The position numbers were made by a program, and so were the translations under genes. Shown in pieces: positions 45,613-58,224 of a stretch of DNA of 64,000 nt; positions within the stretch are counted from its first letter, which is position 1; each line of letters opens with the position of its first letter. This stretch comes from Homalodisca vitripennis (taxonomy: Eukaryota; Arthropoda; Insecta; Hemiptera; Cicadellidae). Location of the stretch: assembly GCF_021130785.1 (NCBI RefSeq), contig NC_060214.1, positions 5,173,001 through 5,237,000 on the forward strand, written 5' to 3'. The notes beneath the pieces were generated by a model. The model made no database searches. It was not told where the DNA came from and saw only the letters and a list, made by a program, of their open reading frames with translations.

Positions 45613-46429
45613 GAAGCCTCGCCTTGGGCTACTATGTTCTAATTGATCCAGATACAATTTTTACATTGTCTTCTGGGGTTTCTGTTGTGAGTCTCCTTTA
45701 TAAAAACAGATTTATTTTGCAGCCGTGAACCTTCGGGATTTGCCGAAGAACTGGGGTAGTTCCAGGGGAGGTCTTTCAATCAAGCGGCATCGTTACACTT
45801 ACAAGTCTTCTGGTTTATCACACCATAATGTTTGTCTTAAAAATAAATGTTCCATACTTTAAAATACTGTCACGAAACCATAAATAGTCAAAATTTAGTC
45901 ATCGAATGGTTTAGACTGAAAACCTTTTTAAACCGCTTCCTGCTAACCTGATATTCATTCAAAATACTACTCGTATAACTTTCAAGTTCAAATTAAAATG
46001 AGAGTTGACTAAGAGGGGTTTTTCACACACCCTTCAAGAGGCACAAAGTGAGGTATTTTTGTGATAATTTTAAATATTTTATTTTATTTCTTAGAAATTA
46101 GACTTATTACAAAATTGAGCACTTTGTATTGAACGTTGTTATATGACAGCAGAAAATTGTATAAATTCCATTGACACATGAGAAATGAATTACATCTAGT
46201 TTAATTAAATCAACTTAATAAAACATTTTTTTATTTAACAAATTAAGTGTACATTTTTGTGTTTTTAAGTTAAATAAGTACCTTTTTGGATTAAAAATTC
46301 CCAAATTATTAAATTTTTTCTCTAAAAATAATTTTTTTTAAATTTTTATATTTGTCACTTAGTTCGGTTTATGAATAATAAGTCTTATTTTTTACCTTTC
46401 TCATTTTATAATCGCAGAAGAGTGTTTGT
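45613..46429. other. AT-rich DNA, no gene seen
   Basis: No recognised gene. The stretch 45600-45800 has somewhat higher GC and could be a further mobile-element scrap. Confidence 0.35.
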
Positions 46430-47420
46430 TTATTTGATACGCCTTCACTCGTAAACTGTACAGCCGATTGTTCTGAACTTTTATATGTACATATTTAGAG
46501 TCCATATTTATATGTATAAATAGGCTATATGGCTATTTTTATTTCGAAAACCCCTCTGGGCTGCGCCCCACTGGTCTCTAAACTTGCGAAAAATCTTAGC
46601 TTGGTCTCTAAAGTTCCATTATAGGTAATAAGTATTATTAATTGAAAGAGAGAGTTAGATGCAATAAATTGTTGTAATAAAGCGCTAACTATGCCGGCTT
46701 CGGTGTACACTGTTATCAACAAAGTACACTAATTATTATATTTGTGCATGATTGGCCACCTCGGGCTTTTAACCCTTGAGTTTATAGTTACAGAGCCGAG
46801 ACTATAAACATTAGTCTACGGAGAAGGCCATAATAAACTGTTCTGTAGAAACATTGTCTTATGAGTAAATGTTTCATTAATTTAACCACTATTTTCCAAT
46901 TTTTACTTATAGTATGAAAACATGGAGTAAACTTAATAGTAACAACACTTTTTATTTTACCCTTTTCTGCAACGGCTCTTGATCACAGAGTAGGAAAATA
47001 TCAAGATAAGAAAATAAAATTATTTTATAAAAATATGCGAAAGTGACTTTGTTTGTTTTGATTTTACGTAGATAATATTTAACCGATTATACTAAACTGT
47101 TATATGGACATTCTTTAATGTCCTGGAAAGAATATAGACCGATTATTACTTCGTTAAATCTTCCGGGATACGTCCTACAGATCTTTACAGCAGTTAAAAA
47201 TCCCTTTAAGGTGGCAAAATAATAATTGAAAGCCTATTAATTGTAATAAACTGTTCCGTGCAAACAATGTTTTATGTAAGCACGACTACATGTTTTGTTG
47301 ATTTAACCACTATTTTAAATTTGTTTGCATTTACACTGTGTAAATTTTCTAAGGAGTAAACATTAGTTCTCCGCTGTTTTCAGATTTTAGCGGTTATGTA
47401 AGTACTCATATAACTTAGGA
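46430..47420. repeat. Dispersed repeat, two adjacent diverged copies
   Basis: 46440-46700 and 47050-47300 both resemble the 8.15-8.40 kb segment (accgattgt.c...atatggacattct..., ttggtctctaaa..t). The stretch 46690-46830 also matches the tRNA-like flank at 14.25-14.39 kb. These look like decayed SINE/Helitron-type repeats without coding capacity. Confidence 0.45.
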
Positions 47421-48060
47421 AATGTCCTCAAGCGTAAGAATGTCAGAATTGGCTCCGAAGACTCCCTTTGAAGGAGTTGGGAACTAAGCTAGATAAAAGT
47501 TCGCTGTACTGTGCTTTTGAACCTATTACAGTTATAGATGTTCTAAACTATTAAAAATGTTGTTCAATTTTTACACAAACAAACACATAACATAAACAAG
47601 TTCTATCTTCCATATATGTTTAATCTACTATAACATTTTTACGTGCCAAGTTGATGCAAGCCCATAAAGACTGAAAGCTTAATCATGGTAACTAACATTT
47701 TAACAGGTAAAACTTTTGTTAGTTCAGTTTAACAAATGAACTCAAACCCGGATAATTATGTCACTTGTATGTACAGAATAGGGCTCGACTTCGAGTATCT
47801 GCCGAGCAAGTACTTTTTGTAAATCAATGTTGAATGGAATTAATATTTATATTTTCATTTATATCTCTCTGTAAGTCAGTCTGTCTATTTGTAAGTCTGT
47901 TCGCACGATATGTCAAAACCAAACTAACCAAAACCACTTCAAACTGTGCAAAAGGCTTCATTTCCACATGAGGAACACTGAGTTTGATTATGGTGCATTT
48001 TTTTTTTTTTAATGAGAAGCCGATCCCCCTTTAAGCCTTATTCTGCCCGTCCTCATGGGC
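47421..48060. other. AT-rich DNA, no gene seen
   Basis: No gene or clear repeat apart from short T-runs near 48001. Confidence 0.35.
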
Positions 48061-48800
48061 CACTGGCCTGTGCGAGGATCTTATCAAATAGATTAAGGGG
48101 GAGAGTCGATACAGTACAAGGTCAATGGTACTGATAAAAAGTGCAAGGGTCAATCAGTTACATCTGTTAAAGTTGAATCTACTCCGTCAGGTCCACATTC
48201 TTAGCATGTTATATTCTATTTTGTATAACGATTATTCCTCTTCCTATCTATCTGAACGCTTTTCTTTCATTTCTGAAACAAGCAATTTGAATACCCGACG
48301 TGGAGCCTCTCTGTTATCTATTCCTGTTTATAGATCATCTATTTACAGTAAATCATTCACAGTCTCTGCTTGTCGACTCTGGAATACTCTCCCGGATCAT
48401 ATCAGAGGTATTCGTAGTCGGGAACGGTTACGGGGGGTGCTTAGAGACCATCTGTTTTGGGCCTCATCGGGTTGACGATATCGTGGCATAGGGTATGGGA
48501 CGATGGCTTTGTATGAATGGTGATGGATGGATGATTGTTATTTTACTTGTAAGTTTTATTCTATTTATTTATTTGTAGTTTCATAGAGAACCTTTATTTC
48601 ATTTTATTACTTTATATAAATAGAGATGATAATTTTTGAGTGTAAAATAGTAATTTAAACTGTATTGTGGCTCTTGTTTTACAGTAATAGTATAGTTTAT
48701 TAATTTATGGTTAGGTGTAAGAGAGGACTTAATAGTCCTAACCTCACCAATTAAATATGTTTTACGTTGTATTCAATAAAGACATTTTTCATTTCATTTC
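48061..48800 (+). mobile_element. LINE 3' end
   Basis: A 116-codon ORF (48125-48475) ends with SFTVSACRLWNTLPDHIRG followed by a short basic helix, the usual C-terminal tail of non-LTR polymerases. The 3' UTR runs to tattcaataaagacattttt. The 5' part shares a 50-base word with 36.49 kb. It is truncated upstream. Confidence 0.65.
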
Positions 48801-50900
48801 AAGGGTCACAGACAGGATACACACAGGATTACACTTCCTATGATTTTTGTGACCGATAACGAATATTTTTACATTGTTCTTATCCATGATGGCAAATATA
48901 AAATAACAGAATAAATAATTTTGTAACCAAACATAATGTATCCATAAGAGATTCGAACCTGTAACATATTAACACATGTATACAACACCATTTCATAATG
49001 AGTTGATGTGTAGACTTTACTATTTAAAAAATTATATCAAACTAATCTAATAAATGCAATTGTTAATGTATCATGTAGCAAGAAATGTCGAGAAATATTT
49101 AATATGTAGACTTTCTGTGAAACTTCATTTATACAAGAGTGATTTCTATGATGCATAAAACTTATGTTAATTTCTCTTTTGTATTGTCCTATCAAAAGAG
49201 TTTATTAATATATTATGTAAGTATATAAGAGTTTTATATTGGAGCATATAAGTATATTAGTACTTTTCATGGCAGTAAGATTATTTATTTTTCGTAAAAC
49301 AACACAAATTCTTGAAGAAATAAATATTCCTTTCGGTACATCGGAATAACAGTAATTTTCTCACGACCGTTCATCATGAAAGATCATATTAAAAAGGCAC
49401 TGATAGTTATGTTTGTCTTATTTAAGAAATATTATTACGATTCTATAGTGTCCGTATCTTGTAAAAGAGGTTATTTACAACTGTATTATATAAGAAGTCA
49501 TCTTGAAACTGTGCTTTATATTATAACAAATAAGTTTAAGACACACAATCAGTTTATAAGAATCTAAATTATATTTTGAAGGCATAATGTGGATAAATTG
49601 TGTTATTACTGTAAAAACCAACACTTTTAATACCATTGCACAATAGCGTGAAGTAACAGAAACAAAGTTTTCAAATTAATTAATTGCTTGTTATCATTTT
49701 ATTTGTTTTGCTTTCAAACTGACTCAACATACCACACCAGACATGATGATAATAAATGAATGCCTTCTGCATGTGTTTTCACTAATTACCGCGTGAAAGC
49801 GGTAGTAGTAACAGGTCGATCATAGTCGGAGGCTTTTCTGGTAGGTAGAGCTGCATTACTTGAGTTTCATCAGTTTGTTCAAATTGAATAATAAATAACA
49901 AGATTTGAGTAACTAAGTTAATCTTATAACAATTACATATATACAGAGTGGCCATGACCTAGTGTTAAAATGTTTTGTTGGTGATAATACAACATATTGT
50001 GACTCAAATACATACATAGAATACATAATACTCATAGAAATAAATATGCATTATTGGTCCCTGGGATCATAATATTGGAGGTTAGGTCTACTGGGCATCG
50101 TTGATGGCTTAAGAGTGTTGCCAACTGTGCCGCGACTATAACCCGATTTCCCGCTAGTGATTGCCCTAGTCATTCTCGGCAGTCCTTGTTAAATCAGTTG
50201 CGGTCTTATTATCTTAGCGCCTTCAATTCACTGGCCGTAAAAAACAGCTCTAGCTGTGCGGTGATAGTTGTTACAGAAATTCCAGGCGTCAGATCGCGAT
50301 ATAATATTGGTTGTTGAAATTCGTTGGTATTTTATATTTGAGCTTTTTGTACTAAATGTTTTATGTGTCTGTTTTATATACGGTTAGATATTTTTAATTG
50401 TTTATTTAAGTATTCAGACTTGAAATATATTTATGCTGGAAAATATAAGCTAAATTATTAATATATTCTTAATTTTTCATACGATGAATATTTCATACTA
50501 ATTGTAAATCTAAATTGGTTACGTTATTGATTGTCTTAATGGTTTATCTGAAAAGTTAAAACATATACAGACAGCCATAAAAGGTATTTTGTAACGACAA
50601 TTGAAAGAAATATAGAATGTTCCAAAATAAATTCTAAATTTGGCTGCTAATTTAGAAAATGGTGATATTTACTTATGGTACTGTAAATTTATACTTTTAT
50701 TTTGTACTAAAAATTATATGTGGGTGGTCCCAAATTTAACATTTCCCGTCATAAAACCTTTCTTTTAAATATCAATAGTGGCGCAGTTAAAGTGAACACC
50801 CTGTATATATGTACACGATTAGTTGTATCGTAAAAAATGTTTGAAAACAAAATACTCTAACTATAAACAACTATGTAAAAGTAATGTGGGAATCTTCATT
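48801..50900. other. AT-rich DNA; possible tRNA-like scrap and MITE ends
   Basis: No gene recognised. At about 48953-48970 the minus strand contains CAGGTTCGAATCTC, a tRNA B-box, so a SINE remnant is possible. TACAGAGTGGCCA at 49944 and CACCCTGTATA near 50798 are mariner-type ends that share only about 8 bases, so they are not paired with confidence. Confidence 0.35.
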
Positions 50901-50919
50901 TCGTCTTAAGTTCGTTCCA

Positions 50920-51215
50920 ACTGGTCAAACTGTGACGTAATTGTGATTTGTGTACACAGCAGAGATGAATATGCTGGCAGAGAACGCAGTTGCCTTTTGA
51001 AGGAGTGGAGGAAAAGGTTGAAGGAGTCAACGCTGCTGCATACAACGTTTTCAGAGCGCTGCAGACAAGGAAGCTGCTGGAGAAACCATAGAGGGCGTAG
51101 AAGAGTCTCCTACCAAATAGTTCAGAAGATCTGGTGCACCGAGGATCCTTCAGATCAACTTCAGGAAGCAAACTCAGGACAATCGACGAATCCATTGACG
51201 ATCTAGAAAAGGAAC
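50920..51215 (+). other. GC-richer coding-like fragment, frames broken
   Basis: Short readings in successive frames (AGRERSCLLKEWRKRLKES; AAAYNVFRALQTRKLLEKP) give a helical, charged composition, but no single ORF with a start or splice sites spans it. It may be a processed pseudogene. No family is recognised. Confidence 0.25.
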
Positions 51216-51289
51216 GTTAAATCAATGCCTTTCTTCTTGATTCAAAATTTGATAATCACAAGAAAACCTGCACCTTACTTACAAGGAAC

Positions 51290-51480
51290 GGAAGAATAAT
51301 ATAAACCCAGACGAATACCAAACAATCTGACGAATCTGCGTTGGACTCTTACCAGGGCCTCACTGTGTTTCTTCTGGTCTGGAGACCACATAAAATAAGT
51401 ACTCCAGAAGGGATGTCAAAAGTGAGATGCGAAAATTCCTGAACTTTCTGCAACTTCCATAATTGGAGCCTGATTTACTG
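51290..51480 (-). mobile_element. LINE reverse transcriptase scrap
   Basis: The minus strand encodes STYFMWSPDQKKHSEALVRV then QRRFVRLFGIR, matching the VWSP......LE.VQRRF.R motif near the end of non-LTR polymerases. It is very short and isolated. Confidence 0.6.
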
Positions 51481-52999
51481 CGGTTCTTAGATAAGACTCA
51501 TAGTTTCTGACCAGATTCATTAGTTATTCACGTTAGACTGTGGGGTTAGTAGGTCATGCTGTTAATCTTTAAATGCATTTAGCCCCTCTTTATAAAACGA
51601 TGAAAAGAAACGCCCAACTCGTAACCATTACTTGCAGGCCAATTACTTGTAATTGATTTTATTACCGAAGGCTTGATTCTGTATCATGTGTACACAAATA
51701 CACAGGAATTAAACAAAATGTTAAGTAGTTTGAAGTTATTTTATAAACAGATACAGTGAATACATAGATAGATAACAATTTATGTACTGTTTTGGAAACA
51801 AGTAAATGTAAATATACCCACCAAAACTGATTTTACACGTTTAACTGTAAGTTACCATATAATTCACTAAATATTTTTAACAATAGTACTTTATGAACAT
51901 TGGACCTTATTGAAATATATACTGATTTATCATGAGCTAGATGATTCACTTACAAACGTAACGAGGTATCGACTGAACGAATGGACGGCTGAACGATTTT
52001 GGGGACCTGTTATTACCTATAATACACGGTTTTACTAAGGTCCATATCGTGTTGAGTTACGTTTCCAATTTTTAAATGAATTTAATTCTAATGTTATTAT
52101 TTGTAATGATTCATTGAAATAATTTATCTGATTAAAAATATAATTTCATATTTACAAAGTGGGGAAAAAGTGAATGGTTCGGAGTGATAGGTTCTTTTAA
52201 AATACTATGATTCGGATCACTCTCTCAACTGAGTGACCCTTTCGAATTGACGTGACCGAACGGTCCGCTCTAGTGATAACCTTCTTAAAGCTCTTCTGTC
52301 CGACTTGCGATAAAGAGATACTCGTAGAATAATGTGATTCACGGTGATTCTGTGTAGTGTACAGTTTTTGTTTATTATGTAAATTCTAATGATTCTATTG
52401 TTAAAAAAAAACAAAGCAGGAATGCACGACACCACGTGTTACGCAACATGTGTGCGACAGCCTGATCAGTGGGATAGTAAGGAACGATAACGTTTTGGTC
52501 AGTACTTTCGTGTGGCGCTGAACGGTCTCAGATGAATAACTGTAAAGAGCTGCTCCCAACAGAACAATGATTGCAGGTTGGAATGTGATTAAATCACAGG
52601 TAGAGATTTCAGTTAATCACTGTTATTGGTATGATATGATGATACTATAATGACTCGAATAACGATAATCGATAGATAAACATCGATTGTAAAATCGTTA
52701 TCATCCACAATCACTAATATAATTGACAACAAAACATAAATGTTCTATATTTCAACTTAAGATGTTTCAGGCTTAAAAATATGGAAAATGTCGACTTAAA
52801 TTAACGTGTTTGAATTTAATACGCTTTAGGTAAATAATTTTAATTTGTACTGAAAACGTATTTCCAGAAAAATTAAAGCACAATTTAACATTGATTTGCA
52901 ACTTATTGCAGCAGAGGGTGCACTTATTCAGACTGAAACATCCTTGTTAATTTGGGAATAGACAAGCAATTTACATTTTAAATACTTCAAATCAAATCT
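51481..52999. other. AT-rich DNA, no gene seen
   Basis: No recognised gene. Around 52640-52710 there are several cgat-rich words (cgataatcgatag, atcgattg). Nothing more is evident. Confidence 0.35.
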
Positions 53000-53730
53000 T
53001 TAATTGCTCGCAACAATTTCTCCACATTGTATGGCAAACGTCATAATTATTTCTTAATTTTAAACTCTCATACCACACTACTACCACATTCAAACTTACA
53101 TAATTTTTCATACATTCCAGTCTCATTCATCCTTCGCCAATCTCAACCCACTTCAAGCGCTGGAGTCAGTTATCGAATTGGGCGGTCCCCCAGTTAAACG
53201 CCAGAAACTCAACGCTGTAGAATGCCTTTAACACCAGAAAGCGCTTAAGACGAGCTTTTGACGCCTTGGACGTTTGGGCGTTTTTCATAGAATTTGGCAA
53301 TCTATTGATGAAATGAACACCTGCCTGCGAAGGCAAGTGCTCATAAACCACCGCTATGTGTCTTCTAGTTCGGTAGTTATCTCTGCCTCTAGTCTCATAC
53401 CCGTGTATGTCACGTCCCCTGGTTAGGGCACATTTAGACAAACAGAGCAAAGATGTTTCTAAAATGTAGAGACTGGGCAAAGTCAAAAGTTGCAAATTTT
53501 TGAATGCTGTCCTGCACGACTCTGAAATTCAACTTTGAGATAGTACGAATCACTTTATTTGTAATTTGAACACCCTCAGGAAATTATTGCCTGCACAGGC
53601 CCCCCAAAACACCACCCCATAGGAAAGGTGAGAGTGAATTAGCCTATAATATGCCGCAATCAATACCTGACTGGGGCAATACCGGGCTAAGGACCTCAAA
53701 ACATATATTCCTGAGGACAGTTTGGTACAC
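53000..53730 (-). mobile_element. LINE 3' portion (downstream half of a split element)
   Basis: The minus strand encodes TKLSSGIYVLRSLARYCPSQ, HSHLSYGVVFWGACAGNNFL and LPSQAGVHFINRLPNSMK, the thumb and C-terminal regions of a Jockey/CR1-type polymerase, then the 3' UTR. Its reading continues directly from HIDHV at the other side of the gypsy element (60831). It resembles the LINE C-terminus at 20.4-20.7 kb. Confidence 0.8.
53727..53730. repeat. Target-site duplication of the gypsy element, left
   Basis: ACAC immediately precedes the left LTR and matches ACAC after the right LTR (60827-60830). Confidence 0.75.
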
Positions 53731-54589
53731 TGAAACCGTACATCGCCGCTCGCACACCCACAGCAAACCATCAGGGAAGCGCGCGCCTATGGTGGCGACC
53801 GGGATGCCGGATCAAAACAAAACTAGGTAAAAAAGAACACCGTGGTCAGTATACTCAGGTTCATTTACTAAGACACCGCATAGGCCTATCCAGTCAAAAA
53901 TAAATATATATATATATACTATAAATAAAAAAAAAATAAAAAGTGCCTGCAGTAGTATACCTCAAACAATCCTCTCGTCAGGTGCACCTGCATACAAAAA
54001 TTAGAAACGCCATAATTTGAAACAAGAAATGCCAATTCCACCCGGTATCCTTCGGCTAAGGGCGGGCTCCTAATGAAATCCAAGAAATAACTAATAATAT
54101 CTATAAAACTAACTTAAAATTAAATAACAAAATATAAACTATATAAATGGCAACAATAACAATAACAAATAAATAAAGAATATGGGCAGGGTATCACAGA
54201 TGTTGACTAGTTAGAAAATGTCCATCATGGTGGCCGTCCTTCAGCAGAGCGCAAAAGCGAAGGTTCTCTGCGACCCACGCATGATGGAGAGATGGCAGCA
54301 GAAAATCAACTCATCTCCTGGACCTCATCAGTGAGGGGCCGTAAACTTAGCCGCACATGTTAGAAGGAGAACAGCTCAGCAAAACTAAATAAAACACTTA
54401 GTTAAACAAAAATTTTAACTTGGAGCTACTCCAAACTTGTACACCACGGCTCGGAGTCTTTGCCACCCTCCCGGAAAAGGCCAAACGCCTTCAAATGGTC
54501 AGTGGCCTCTGCAGCCAATAAACCACACACACATTACACTATATAAAAACACACATGAGCCGGGGAGATATAGGTATTGAACCGGCTCA
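53731..54589 (-). repeat. Gypsy LTR (3' LTR of the minus-strand element), 859 bp
   Basis: Begins TGAAACCGTACATCGCCGCT and ends TATTGAACCGGCTCA, the TG...CA form. It is nearly identical to 59960-60826, with scattered 1-base indels mainly in homopolymers. The closeness of the two LTRs implies fairly recent insertion. Confidence 0.95.
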
Positions 54590-54607
54590 GACTCCCCCCC
54601 CAAAAGG
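54590..54607 (-). promoter_or_regulatory. Polypurine tract
   Basis: On the minus strand CCTTTTGGGGGGGGAGTC directly precedes the LTR start, in the expected position for plus-strand priming. Confidence 0.65.
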
Positions 54608-54864
54608 AGGAACTCCCCTCTGTTAATTTCTTCAAAATGAAGAACCAAACGAAATGCCTCTCCCCCCAATGGTTGAAGAATTATAAACCGGAAACCCTGA
54701 AGTCTGCAGAAGGTAAAACCAAGAAAATCCAGTTTGGAGGCAAGAAATCCCTCCAAGAGTTGCGTGGGTACAAAGAAGAAAACAGGAACCTTGATCAGGA
54801 AGAAGGAGCAGAGGTGATCAGGGCCACTTGGACCTAAAACCCTCCCGCACAGACTAAAGAGAAA

Positions 54865-55080
54865 TCACGGATGACTCCGGCAAGGCTTCAGATGGGATAT
54901 GTGCGCCTTCCTGAAAATCTTCCCGGACTGAGGATCTCCCAGTCGGGCAGTCACACCGGAGTCAGAAACTTCAAGATGCGGTGGGGAACCAGTCCACCTG
55001 TAGCAAAGTTTAGCAGCTCTTTTATCCACAGCCGAACTGACTGGGTGAGCCTTGCAGTAAACTAGATCCCCCACCTGGAA
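54865..55080 (-). pseudogene. Gypsy integrase C-terminal region
   Basis: Encodes GDLVYCKAHPVSSAVDKRAA, then SGVTARLGDPQSGKIFRKAH, the small beta-barrel C-terminal domain that follows the integrase core (GD.V......K......GP......). It is followed by ISHLKP. Confidence 0.7.
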
Positions 55081-55169
55081 GGGATTGGCAATACGACCTC
55101 GGTTGTTACTTCCTCCTTACTAACTCCCTAGCCCGAATGAGATTCCGCCTGGCTGCCTCCCAAGTGGCT

Positions 55170-55890
55170 TTCACATTGGTAGTACCAGGAGGTGGCAGAA
55201 GATCGCTAATTTTCCAAAGGTTCGCCAAAGGGTTGTTTGGCGGAAAGCCAAATAATAACTCGAAAGGTACCGCCTTGTGACTTTCATGCTGGGCCGTATT
55301 AAAGGCAAATTGGATCCAAGGTAGTTGTTGATCCCAGGTGGTCTGATTTTCCGCATGAAAGGCAATGAGAGCAGATCGAAGATTGCGATTTAAACCGTTC
55401 GGCGTGAGAAGGCTGAGGATAGAAAGGGGAAGTAGTCACATGGCGGATTCCGTGCCCAAAGCACATTCTTTTAAAGATATTGGAGACAAACTGTGAACCA
55501 TTATCGGAAACTAAGGTGGCGTGGGATTCCAAAGTGTTGAAAAAAAATGGTTACGAAGTGCTTGCACCGTGAGCTGCGCGGTAGCACTCCGCAATGGGAA
55601 CAACCAAACAAACTTGGAGAAGGCATCCACACAAACAAGTAGGAACTTATTTCCGGACATGCTACGCGGAGAGGCCCAACATAGTCAATGAAAACCTTCT
55701 CCAAAGGTTTTTCCGCCACCTCAGATGACAAAAGACCCAACTTGGTATTTTGAGCGGGTTTGCTTAGCGAGCACAGTTTCACAAGAACGTACTCGAGCTG
55801 CAATATCCCGGTCCATACCTTTCCAGATGAAACTGATCCCTAATCTTCGCGATGGTCTTATGAATTCCTAGATGTTCCGCCCACAGGAGA
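55170..55890 (-). pseudogene. Gypsy integrase zinc-binding and catalytic core
   Basis: From about 55880 the minus strand shows an HHCC-like region (GIHKTIAKIRDQFH; CSLSKPAQN with a CxxC-type pair). The core follows: EKVFIDYVGPLR (first catalytic Asp) and ATLVSDNGSQFVSNIFK (second Asp). It continues TSPFYPQPSHAERF, where a Glu-bearing motif (NP.SN..ER) is expected. Frame breaks occur at about 55800, 55520 and 55370. Confidence 0.8.
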
Positions 55891-56056
55891 AGAATGAAAA
55901 TACTGAAAGACCATCGGTACAAGAAAGCTTGGCAGCACTAACTTAGGTTTTCTCGCTGCCTGTCACGGCAGCATAGAGCACCTCGGTACAGACAATAAGG
56001 AGGGTGGGGCACCTCCGTTTTTAAGCTCATTGATGATAGCAGTCAGCTCGGGTTCC

Positions 56057-56640
56057 TTAAGTTGGTGTGGAACAATGTCCGAAAATGCCAGAGGAAAGTC
56101 TAGGAGCACGCCACAACATGGCGGCTCTGATAAATTCTGGTGGTCGTTGGGTAAGTGATACATGCGTGACAGAGTGTCCGCTATGATATTTTTGGGTGCC
56201 TCGCACGTGCTGCACTGTGAACTTAAGGGCAGAAATTTGGACTAACCAGCGACCAATCTTCCCGAGCTGACGGGGGTGGGCAAGGAGCCAAGAAAGTGCC
56301 TGGTTGTCGGTTTCCAACAAAAATTCTTTATGTTCTAGGTAACGCCTGAACTTGTTAATTTCCAAACACGACAGCCAAACATTCCAGCTCATAAACAGAA
56401 CAACTCTTCTTCTCACAAGGGGTTAACTGCGTGCGTGAAGCATAAGCTATGGGCTGCCGGCGGATACCATCTACTTCTTGCGATAAAACAGCAGCAACGG
56501 CTAAGGAGGAAGCATCAGTTTGCAAGACGAACATACGACTGAAATCAGGCATAGCAAGACTGGAGGCTGCATCACTGCCTCTTTTCAGCTGCTCAAAAGC
56601 AGTCTGTTTGCGCTTCACCCCACTCAAACTTGGCACCTTT
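56057..56640 (-). pseudogene. Gypsy RNase H domain
   Basis: Encodes FSRMFVLQTDASSLAVAAVL (first Asp) and YASRTQLTPCEKKSCSVYEL (Glu), then after a shift FLLETDNQALSWLLAHP (Asp). This is the tethered RNase H of Ty3/gypsy polymerases. The frame breaks near 56370. Confidence 0.82.
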
Positions 56641-57400
56641 TTTCCTAAGAGAGTTCAGAGGGGCCGCCACTTCAGCAACATTGGGGATGAAACGACGATA
56701 AAAATTTATCATTCCTACAAAAACGGGCAATCCCCTTGGCATCCTTAGGAGGAGGAAACTCCCTGATTGCCTGGGTTCTCTCTGGATCAATACAAACACC
56801 TCGAGAAGAGACAAGATGACCCAGAAACGATATTTCAGGCTGAGCAAAACTCACCTTTTCAGGATTGACGGTAAGGCCAGACTCTCGCAGCCTAGTTAGA
56901 ACTTCCTCTAGATGAGTCAAGTGCTCCTCATAACTCTCACTGTACTACAAGAGGTCATCCAGATAGTTGAACACGAACTTAAATTTGACATCATGAAAGA
57001 TAGAATCCAGGAGTCTGGTGAGTGTCTGGGCCCCCACAGCCAAGCCCATTGGCACTCGGTGTGAACTGGTACAAATTCCAAGGCACACAAAAGGCAGTGA
57101 GAGGTCGAGACTCGTGTTTTAGAGGAATCTGATGATATGCCTGATTAAGATCAAAAATGGAGAAATACTTGGCCCTTACCAAACCAGTCGAAAGCAGAAT
57201 GCAAATCGGGGAGAGGCACGGAGTCAATTTCTATCTGAGCATTGAGCTTTCGATAATCCAGGACCAATCTGGACTTCCCATTAGGTTTCGGCACTAGAAA
57301 CCGCTGGACTGGAAAAATTTGAGCAAGACGGCTCGATTACCCCACTCTTAAGTAAATCATCAATCATATTTCTCAGAATTTCCATCTTGGGCGGAGCAAG
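56641..57400 (-). pseudogene. Gypsy reverse transcriptase
   Basis: Motifs in order on the minus strand: FSIFDLNQAYHQIPL (catalytic Asp), then FNYLDDLL (YLDD box, about 56957-56980, followed by an in-frame stop). These are followed by GLTVNPEKVSFAQPEISFLG and FYRRFIPNVAEVAAPL (thumb/connection). Frameshifts occur at about 57230, 56950 and 56700. Confidence 0.85.
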
Positions 57401-57990
57401 CTTATATGGATGGGAACGTACAGGACGGGTGTCTGTAAGACGAATCTCGTATTCCAAGAGATTGGTCGTGCCCAGTTTGTCAGTTAGGACTTCAGGAAAA
57501 CTGGAACAAATCTGCCTTATGTCCTCAGCCTCTTTCGGCGTAAGATGTCCTAGTTGGTCAGGAGGAGTCAAGCTCTTATCTTCCATCTCTAAGGCAGCAG
57601 TCCCACGAGACTCGACATCTGAAAAGGGAACGAGCACCCGCCTGGCGAAAGCAAAGAAAACATGACTGGAGGCCAAATCCAAAATCATGCCAGTTTTTTC
57701 CGATAAAATCTGCTCCCAAGATGAAAGGAAAAGTCAGGTCCTTAGCCACCAAAAAGCTCCAATCCCAAGAGAAATAAATTAATTTTGATGTGAATCTGGG
57801 CACTACAGATAATAGGTAAAGGTGTGCGTGAAGCAGTCCAGCAGATAAGTGAAACTAGGCTCAACCTGCCGTATTAGCCCAGAGGATTTTAGATCTTCAA
57901 AAAAACGACAAAGAAATCAGGCTGCGTGCTGACCCAGAATCAACCAGGGCCTTCTGCACCACATTTCCCCACAAGTACATCCAGTTGTGG
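57401..57990 (-). pseudogene. Gypsy protease and N-terminal pol
   Basis: The minus strand near 57925-57960 encodes VVQKALVDSGSAR, a retropepsin active site (DSG). PFILGADFIG near 57700 is the C-terminal flap region (ILG.DF). The pol region then continues (LLEYEIRLTDTRPVRSHPYK) into reverse transcriptase. Confidence 0.75.
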
Positions 57991-58224
57991 GCAGGTTGAG
58001 CGGGCAGCCCTTACTCCCTGCGCAGCCAGAGCAGCAACCTCCCCTCTCGGCCAACGATGATAACTGTCCCCAAGTCTATTTCTTTCTGTTTTCTTTCTGT
58101 TCTGCATTTAAACCAGCTACCCTTTTACCATCAAAATCAGGTACATATTTGCCCTCAAAATTACCTTTACGGCACGAGTCGGGCTTACTCGTCCGCAAGC
58201 TTACTAGTTTTTTTTATTAAGTGG

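Noticed and set aside
49944..50808. A MITE bounded by CAGAGTGG and CACCCTG
   Set aside because: Similarity between the two ends does not extend beyond about 8 bases and the flanks do not support pairing.
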